In this document: positions 35,596-41,130 of the stretch, piece after piece | How the letters are laid out: the number at the start of each line of letters is the position of its first letter | Position numbering within the stretch: the stretch's first letter is position 1 | From: Planctomycetaceae bacterium | Lineage (GTDB): Bacteria > Planctomycetota > Planctomycetia > Planctomycetales > Planctomycetaceae | Direction: 5' to 3' | NCBI GenBank assembly: GCA_002724315.1 | Contig: PBOJ01000153.1 | Location: 1-41,130 of the forward strand | Length of the DNA stretch: 41,130 nucleotides | The notes under the pieces: generated by a model | Told to the model about the DNA's origin: nothing | The model's input: only the letters and a program-made list of their open reading frames with translations | Databases searched by the model: none | Position numbers and translations under genes: made by a program

Positions 35596-37605
35596 ATGTC
35601 GATTGAAACCCAACCGTTTGATTTCCTGGTCGCCACCGGTCAGTGGGCGTTCGCGGTCACCGCGTTCCTGGTGTTGCTGATCTGTGGCGCCTCGGGGCTG
35701 GCCATGATGACCCACGGGGTCACGGGGCCGCTGCTGGTATTCCGCTGGATCCCTCGCTTTCCCGCGGACCTTCTCCAGCTCTCCCCGCGACGCGTCTTTG
35801 CCATCGCTCAGCTGACCTTTCGCGAGGCGATTCGGCGCAAGGCTCTGGTGGTCTTCGGAATGTTTGCCCTGCTGTTCATGTTCGGCAGCTGGTTCCTGGA
35901 CAATCCGAACGAGCGGATGGAACTGCAGGTCAAGAACTACATCAGCTTCGTGTTGACGGCGATCACCTGGCTGCTGCTGCCGGTGGTGCTGTTGCTCTCG
36001 TGCTGGGGCCTGCCCGAGGATATCCGCAACCGGTCCCTGCACACGGTGGTGACCAAGCCGGCACGGAAGACCGAGATCGTCATCGGCCGGATGCTGGGGT
36101 TCTCGACCCTGATGACCATCCTGGTGGTGGTCATGGGACTGACCGGCTACGTCTGGATCGACCGCGAGGTGGCCTTCAACCTGACCGTCTACTCGGAAAC
36201 GATTGACGTGGATGGCCAGGAGACCCTGGTCGAGTATGTCGACGAGGACGAGGGAGTGACCGTGCGGGTGACGGCCGGTGACGAGCCGACACAGGTGACG
36301 GCTGCGACCAGCCGAACGGCCCTGCGGCAGGAGAACCCGGACCTGTACGCTTTGACCGAACGGGCTCGCATCCAGGCCCTCGGGAGGCATCTTGTCGCCA
36401 AGCGGCCTGTTCTCGGAACGATCAGCTTCAAGGGCGATGACGGCAAGCCGACCGAGCGGGGCGTGAACACGGGTGACATCTGGGAATACCGGACCTACAT
36501 CGCCGGCGGAACGAACTGGAGAGCGATCTGGGATTTCGAGAATGTCCGGTCGGAGGTCGCCGCCGACGGCCTGGTGCTGGAGAGCAGTTTCGAGGCCTTT
36601 CGGACTCACAAGGGAGATGACATCCAGGAGAGCCTGCTGCTGCAGTTCTCACTGGTCAAGGTCCGCCGCAGTGTCTTCCGGGACGCCAACAACAACGTCG
36701 TGTCGGCCACCGCGGTGAGGAAGTCCCGGGATGACGAGAACGCGTTCGAGGCGACCGTCGACGGGGAGAGCGTTGCGGTCAGCCGGTTCCCGGTGGCCGC
36801 ACATGATGTCGAGGTTCGCAACAACTCCTACGTGCTGATCGACGACCCGGAGATCGTGGTGCTGATCGAGGAGGAGATCCGGGCGCCGCTGTCGAGTTTC
36901 AACATCTCCGAGTTCGGTGAGAACATCACCGTGCTCAAGCCACAGATCACCTTCTACGACCAGGAAAGCGGCGAACGGAAGCAACTCGACCTGGTCAATG
37001 ACCTGGTCAACGACCAGGGGGAGCTGAGGGTCGAGGTCGCCTGCCTCGATTCGGGCCAGTACCTCGGCATGGCCCAGAGGGACCTCTTCGTTCGCCTTCC
37101 CAGCAGCAGTTTTGCGGTCGGTTATTCCAAGGCCATCTGCGGCGTCTGGATGATGCTCGGCCTGATCGTCGTACTCGGAGTCACCGCCAGCTGCTTCCTG
37201 AAGGGACCGATCGCCTCGTTGTTGACCTTCGTGATGCTGCTGGTCGGACAGGGCTTCATGCCGTTCCTCGAGAAGATCGTCGGGGGAGAGGTCGAGGGTG
37301 GCGGGCCGCTCGAGTCGATCATCCGGATCGTGCGACAGATCAACGTCACCGACCAGTTGCCCGAGAACACGTTTTACTCGACCATCAAGGGGATCGACGG
37401 ATTCCTCAACCAGGGCCTGTTCATCGTCAAGAACATCGTGCCCGATTTCCGCAACTTCCAGATGGACACCTACGTGGCCAACGGTTTTGATGTTCCCTGG
37501 TCACAGGCGATGGCCCCCTCGATCGGAATCACGCTGGCTTACCTGGTCCCGTGCCTGGTCGTTGCCTACTACAGCCTTTCGCTGAGGGAGCTCGAGCACA
37601 AATGA
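35596..37605 (+). CDS. ABC-2 permease with large extracytoplasmic domain
   Basis: A 669-residue membrane protein. Helices are at about 17-38, 83-100, 117-137 and 165-187. A large soluble domain (about 190-505) follows, and further helices occur at about 508-555 and 640-660. The segment LHTVVTKPARKTEIVIGRML (148-167) is typical of ABC-2 type permeases. The inserted domain is unrecognised and much longer than in common ABC-2 permeases (250-400 residues in total). The start at 35596 lies 52 bases after the ATPase gene; the frame opens earlier but overlaps that gene. Its stop overlaps the next start as ATGA (37602-37605). Confidence 0.85.
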   Translation: MSIETQPFDFLVATGQWAFAVTAFLVLLICGASGLAMMTHGVTGPLLVFRWIPRFPADLLQLSPRRVFAIAQLTFREAIRRKALVVFGMFALLFMFGSWFLDNPNERMELQVKNYISFVLTAITWLLLPVVLLLSCWGLPEDIRNRSLHTVVTKPARKTEIVIGRMLGFSTLMTILVVVMGLTGYVWIDREVAFNLTVYSETIDVDGQETLVEYVDEDEGVTVRVTAGDEPTQVTAATSRTALRQENPDLYALTERARIQALGRHLVAKRPVLGTISFKGDDGKPTERGVNTGDIWEYRTYIAGGTNWRAIWDFENVRSEVAADGLVLESSFEAFRTHKGDDIQESLLLQFSLVKVRRSVFRDANNNVVSATAVRKSRDDENAFEATVDGESVAVSRFPVAAHDVEVRNNSYVLIDDPEIVVLIEEEIRAPLSSFNISEFGENITVLKPQITFYDQESGERKQLDLVNDLVNDQGELRVEVACLDSGQYLGMAQRDLFVRLPSSSFAVGYSKAICGVWMMLGLIVVLGVTASCFLKGPIASLLTFVMLLVGQGFMPFLEKIVGGEVEGGGPLESIIRIVRQINVTDQLPENTFYSTIKGIDGFLNQGLFIVKNIVPDFRNFQMDTYVANGFDVPWSQAMAPSIGITLAYLVPCLVVAYYSLSLRELEHK

Positions 37606-38987
37606 ACCGACTCTCTTCGCGGCAGCGCAAGCTGGTTTACTTTGTTGCCATCCTGCTGCTGCTGATCCCCATCTTCGTCCTCGGTCGACCGGCCAGTGGC
37701 AACAGCGGCGGTGGCGTGCTGGCCGAGTTGCGGCGGCCCCAGGGCCAGGAACTGGGACTCTCTGAACACAATCTCGGTCGGGTTGATCCGACCAGCGCGG
37801 CGATGAACCTGGTGCTGCTGGGCATGCGGGGCGTTGCCGTCAACCTGCTGTGGATGGATTACATCAAGCAGCAGGAGACCAAGAACTGGGCCCAGGTGAG
37901 GTCGACGACCGAGTCGATCACGATGCTGCAGCCGCACTACCTGCAGATCTGGAGATACCACGGCTGGAACATGGCCTACAACGTCGCCGCCGAATGGGAC
38001 GACGTCCGTGACCGTTACTACTGGATCAAGGAGGGGGCCAAGTTCATCAGCGACGGAACCGACCACAACCGGTTCTCTCCCGAGTTGAACTACGAGATCG
38101 GACGGATCCTGGGACAGAAGATGGGAATCGCCGACGAATGGCGGGTCTACCGCAAGTTCTTCAACCCCGATGGACGGCAGTACGAGGGTGTTCCCGAAAA
38201 CGAGAAGGGCGATCCCGATCCGCGATACCGGGGCGGAGTTGATCCCGAACTGAACCCGGACCGGCTGGACAACTATCTCGCCGCCCAGAGGTACTATCAG
38301 ATCGCCAACGATCTCGAGGGCCAGGGATTCCAACAGCATCTGATGATGCGGCACATCTTCCGCCAGTACCCCTATCGCTGCCGGCTCGACAACAACGGGG
38401 TGCTCAACAAGGAAGGCTTCTTCGGCGATTTCGTGATCGGCGAATGGGCCCAGGCCGAGAAGGACTGGATCGACGGCTATGGCCAGGAACGGTTCGATAC
38501 CGGCGAGGGGTTCCAGGTCAATCTCGAGTTGCCCAGCGAGGCGCATTATGCCGAGTTGGCCCGGTCCCAAGGCGTCGAAGTGGGACAGGTGCGGCGGATG
38601 GTCCGCAGCTTCCAGAACGTGGTCAATTACCGCTACTGGCGGACCCGGTCGTTGTCGGAATCCGAACCGACCACCGCCGCGGCGCACAAGTTGCTGTTCG
38701 AAGGGGAAGAACTGTTCAAGCGGAACGAGCTGACCAAGGCCCGCACGATGCTGGTCGAAGGGCTGGACGGGCTCGATGAAGTGCTCTCCAAGTACGAGGA
38801 TCTGATCACCGAGGATCTGACGGTCGAGGAGGCGCTGTGGGGGCTGATGCTGATCAAGAAGATCGACGAACTGCTCGAGAAGCCTCCGACCGATGACCTG
38901 CCGTTGACCGGGTTGTGGAATCGGCACCTCAACGACAAGGTGCCGACGCTGCAATTCAATTTCAACAGGCGATTCGGTGGCCTCTAG
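37602..38987 (+). CDS. Membrane-anchored conserved protein of the ABC cassette
   Basis: A 461-residue protein with one N-terminal anchor (about 11-28, LVYFVAILLLLIPIFVLG) and a long extracytoplasmic part. The motif NLLWMDYIKQQETKNWAQVRSTTESI and the tetratricopeptide-like region after it (LQPHYLQIWRYHGWNMAYNVAAEW) are familiar from a planctomycete-specific family sometimes mislabelled as iron responsive element protein. Its function is unknown. It is coupled by ATGA to the permease, so it is likely an accessory of the same transporter. The C-terminal part is helical and possibly coiled-coil. Confidence 0.82.
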   Translation: MNRLSSRQRKLVYFVAILLLLIPIFVLGRPASGNSGGGVLAELRRPQGQELGLSEHNLGRVDPTSAAMNLVLLGMRGVAVNLLWMDYIKQQETKNWAQVRSTTESITMLQPHYLQIWRYHGWNMAYNVAAEWDDVRDRYYWIKEGAKFISDGTDHNRFSPELNYEIGRILGQKMGIADEWRVYRKFFNPDGRQYEGVPENEKGDPDPRYRGGVDPELNPDRLDNYLAAQRYYQIANDLEGQGFQQHLMMRHIFRQYPYRCRLDNNGVLNKEGFFGDFVIGEWAQAEKDWIDGYGQERFDTGEGFQVNLELPSEAHYAELARSQGVEVGQVRRMVRSFQNVVNYRYWRTRSLSESEPTTAAAHKLLFEGEELFKRNELTKARTMLVEGLDGLDEVLSKYEDLITEDLTVEEALWGLMLIKKIDELLEKPPTDDLPLTGLWNRHLNDKVPTLQFNFNRRFGGL

Positions 38988-38992
38988 GCACG

Positions 38993-39021
38993 TTGACATG
39001 CCGTCCGCCTCGCGCTAAACT
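38993..39021 (+). promoter_or_regulatory. Promoter of the membrane pyrophosphatase gene
   Basis: TTGACA (38993-38998) and TAAACT (39016-39021) are separated by 17 bases, 45 bases before the ATG at 39066. This is the best match to the sigma-70 consensus in the window. Confidence 0.7.
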
Positions 39022-39065
39022 CGCCGCTTTCCACGATCGTTTCCAAGCGGGAATGGGTAAGCGCG

Positions 39066-41130
39066 ATGAAACTTGCGAGGTCGTTCGGCTGGACTCCCCG
39101 AGTCCTGGTACTTCTCACTTTGGCACTTCTCTGGTTCCCCGTGGGCAATGGCTTTGCCCAGGGCAATGCGGACGGAGACAAGCCGGCTGCAGCCGAGAAG
39201 GGTGACGCCGACAAGGGCGATGCTGACAACGGCGACGCCGAGAAGGGTGACGGGGATGCGGCCCCGAGCGAGAAGGCAGGGGACGAGTCCTTCAAGTCGA
39301 CGGCCTTCAATTACTGGCTGATCACGACCATCGGCTCCCTCATCGCACTGGGCTTTGCTCGTTACTTCTACACCTGGATGATGAAGCAGGATGAGGGCAA
39401 CGAGAAGATGGTCGAGATCGCCCAGGCGGTCCGCGACGGAGCCGATGCCTACCTGAAGCGGCAGTACAAGGTGGTCGGCGTCTTCTTTGCGGTTGCCTGC
39501 GTGGCATTGATGTTCGTGTCATTCGTGCTGGGTGCCCAGCATCCACTGGTGCCGTTCGCGTTTCTGACCGGTGGCCTCTTCAGCGGACTGGCGGGTTGGT
39601 TCGGGATGAAAACGGCCACCTGGGCCAGTTCTCGCACCACGCAGGGAGCCATGAACTCTCTCAACGAGGGCCTGCAGGTGGCCTTTCGCAGTGGGGCCGT
39701 GATGGGTCTGACGGTTGTCGGCCTGGGTCTGCTCGACATCTGCCTGTGGTTCGGAGCCCTGTACTTCGTGTTCGAAGGTTCGATGAGCCTGGCCGAGATC
39801 ACCGTGACGATGCTCTGCTTCGGTATGGGAGCCAGTGCCCAGGCGCTGTTCGCTCGAGTCGGCGGCGGCATCTTCACCAAGGCGGCCGATGTGGGTGCCG
39901 ACCTGGTCGGCAAGGTCGAGGCGGGGATTCCCGAAGACGATCCCAGGAACCCGGCGACGATCGCCGACAACGTCGGCGACAACGTCGGTGACGTGGCCGG
40001 CATGGGTGCCGACCTGTACGAATCCTACTGTGGCTCGATCCTGGCCAGTGCCGCACTGGGCGTGGCCGCGTTCCACGAGGACGGTGAAGCTGTCCAGGTC
40101 AACGCCCTGTTGTTGCCGATGATGCTGGCGGCCGCGGGAATCATCCTGTCGATCTGGGGAGTGTTCCTGGTCAAGACCAAGGAAGACACCAGCCAGAAGA
40201 ACCTGCTGAAGGCGCTGGGCAAGGGGATCAACTACAGCAGCATTGGCGTGGCCGTGGCGGCCATTTTCCTGGCGAATTTGCTGCTGCCCGACAACAGCAT
40301 GTTGTTCATGTCCGTCGGCGTTGGACTGCTCGCCGGCTGGCTGATCGGCTGGTGGACCGAGTATTCCACCAGCGACGAGTACGCTCCGACACAGGCCATC
40401 GCCAAGCAGGCCGAGAGTGGCCCGGCGACGATCATCATCGCCGGTGTTGCCGAGGGGCTCTACAGTGTCTGGGTGCCGATCGTCGTGATCGGTGTGGCCA
40501 TCCTGTTGGCCTTCGGTTTCAGCACCGAATGGGCCTTTGGTGATGCCGACAAGTTCGCCCTGGGGCTCTACGGAGTCGGCCTGGGGGCGGTGGGCATGCT
40601 CAGTACGCTGGGCTTGACCCTGGCCACCGATGCCTATGGTCCGATTGCCGACAACGCGGGTGGTAACGCCGAGATGGCCGGGCTGGAACCGATCGTTCGT
40701 GAGCGAACCGATGCCCTGGACAGCCTGGGCAACACCACTGCCGCCACCGGCAAGGGTTTCGCCATTGGATCGGCTGCCCTGACCGCGCTGGCCCTGCTGG
40801 CCGCTTACGTTGAAGAGGTCCGGGTCGGTTACGACCGTTGGGCCAAGGCCGAAGTGGTGGATCTGCCCGACGGGACCGTGATCAAGCTGAACAATCGCGC
40901 GGTGGCTGCCAGGCACGGTGACTCCACCCATACCTATCTCGTCATGCCGGCCAGAAAGGGCCAGGGGACCGATGACTATGACGCCATTCAGAAGGCTGGT
41001 GCCAAGGACGAAATCGAGATCGATACCGACGCTCTGGTCGCGGTGGGCCTTCTGGTCAACAACGAAACCGCGACCATTCCCGACTTTGTCCAGCTCTATG
41101 ACGTCTCGATCATGAACCCCGCTGTATTGA
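39066..41130 (+). CDS. hppA: Membrane pyrophosphatase (H+ or Na+ pump), 3' truncated
   Basis: The 688 codons present encode an ion-pumping pyrophosphatase in the membrane, using PPi hydrolysis to export H+ or Na+. DVGADLVGKVE begins at residue 275, followed by ADNVGDNVGDVAGMGADLYESY. The stretch GNTTAATGKGFAIGSA has A559 and G562 where K+-independent enzymes have Lys and Thr, so it should be K+-dependent. Two oddities are visible. An N-terminal signal-like helix is followed by a tail rich in Lys, Gly, Asp and Ala (about residues 35-75). About 70 extra residues follow the helix ending LLAAY (near 581). The gene runs off the end of the window before its stop. Confidence 0.95.
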   Translation, partial: MKLARSFGWTPRVLVLLTLALLWFPVGNGFAQGNADGDKPAAAEKGDADKGDADNGDAEKGDGDAAPSEKAGDESFKSTAFNYWLITTIGSLIALGFARYFYTWMMKQDEGNEKMVEIAQAVRDGADAYLKRQYKVVGVFFAVACVALMFVSFVLGAQHPLVPFAFLTGGLFSGLAGWFGMKTATWASSRTTQGAMNSLNEGLQVAFRSGAVMGLTVVGLGLLDICLWFGALYFVFEGSMSLAEITVTMLCFGMGASAQALFARVGGGIFTKAADVGADLVGKVEAGIPEDDPRNPATIADNVGDNVGDVAGMGADLYESYCGSILASAALGVAAFHEDGEAVQVNALLLPMMLAAAGIILSIWGVFLVKTKEDTSQKNLLKALGKGINYSSIGVAVAAIFLANLLLPDNSMLFMSVGVGLLAGWLIGWWTEYSTSDEYAPTQAIAKQAESGPATIIIAGVAEGLYSVWVPIVVIGVAILLAFGFSTEWAFGDADKFALGLYGVGLGAVGMLSTLGLTLATDAYGPIADNAGGNAEMAGLEPIVRERTDALDSLGNTTAATGKGFAIGSAALTALALLAAYVEEVRVGYDRWAKAEVVDLPDGTVIKLNNRAVAARHGDSTHTYLVMPARKGQGTDDYDAIQKAGAKDEIEIDTDALVAVGLLVNNETATIPDFVQLYDVSIMNPAVL
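39180..39290 (+). repeat. Degenerate in-frame repeat in the pyrophosphatase N-terminus
   Basis: Codons for the K/G/D/A-rich tail form imperfect units of the type GAxKGDADKGDA. They are coding and degenerate and could vary in number between strains. Confidence 0.5.

Overview
The window looks like chromosomal DNA from a planctomycete (Planctomycetota). It is high in G+C. Almost every gene belongs to a family typical of that phylum: a DUF1501 protein with a twin-arginine signal, an FG-GAP/VCBS repeat protein, PQQ-type beta-propellers, a DUF4159 protein, a propeller/cytochrome c protein, a PL10-type lyase, a sialate O-acetylesterase-type hydrolase, a MoxR/DUF58 pair, and ispE next to spoVG. No insertion sequence, prophage, CRISPR array or ribosomal RNA was seen. 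The phylum is inferred from family content, not from a marker gene.

Layout. 1-2323: tRNA-Ser(GGA), then two coupled medium-chain dehydrogenases. 2459-5846: a lipoprotein, an FG-GAP protein, an NrtR-type Nudix regulator with three 17-bp palindromes at its promoter, and a remnant of a PQQ-like propeller gene. 5835-9868: a selenoprotein gene divergent from a propeller/di-heme cytochrome c gene, which is followed by a methyltransferase. 9865-13567: DUF1501 protein, Ldh2-type dehydrogenase, beta-class DNA methyltransferase, tRNA-Asp(GTC). 13709-21701: PL10-like lyase, sugar isomerase/epimerase-like TIM barrel, HEATH metallopeptidase, a coupled MATE transporter and PLP enzyme, and a secreted SASA-type esterase. 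21732-26490: prenyltransferase-fold protein, PA0069-type radical SAM protein, ispE, spoVG with an inserted zinc ribbon, purQ. 26664-32112: two coupled secreted proteins, a small lipoprotein and a large DUF4159 protein. 32271-41130: MoxR ATPase, DUF58 protein, an ABC ATPase/permease/membrane-anchored protein cassette, and the 3'-truncated gene of a membrane pyrophosphatase.

The strongest discovery is at 5835-7103. An ordinary gene caller splits this region at a TGA and reports only a 342-residue PDZ protein. Reading the TGA as selenocysteine gives one continuous 422-residue protein with a signal peptide, a thioredoxin-like C-x-x-U-x-x-C site, a CxxCH motif and two PDZ domains. A 7-bp hairpin carrying the GCAGGU core known from the E. 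coli fdhF SECIS lies 19 nt after the UGA. This fits the family known as Trx7/PDZ domain-containing (seleno)protein.

The second is a set of three related palindromes (5329-5446) around the promoter of the NrtR-type regulator. They suggest autoregulation plus control of a divergent promoter whose present target is only a gene remnant. Good sigma-70-like promoters (TTGACA-N17-TAAACT before the pyrophosphatase, for example) mark several transcription units, and ATGA or TGATG junctions couple five gene pairs.
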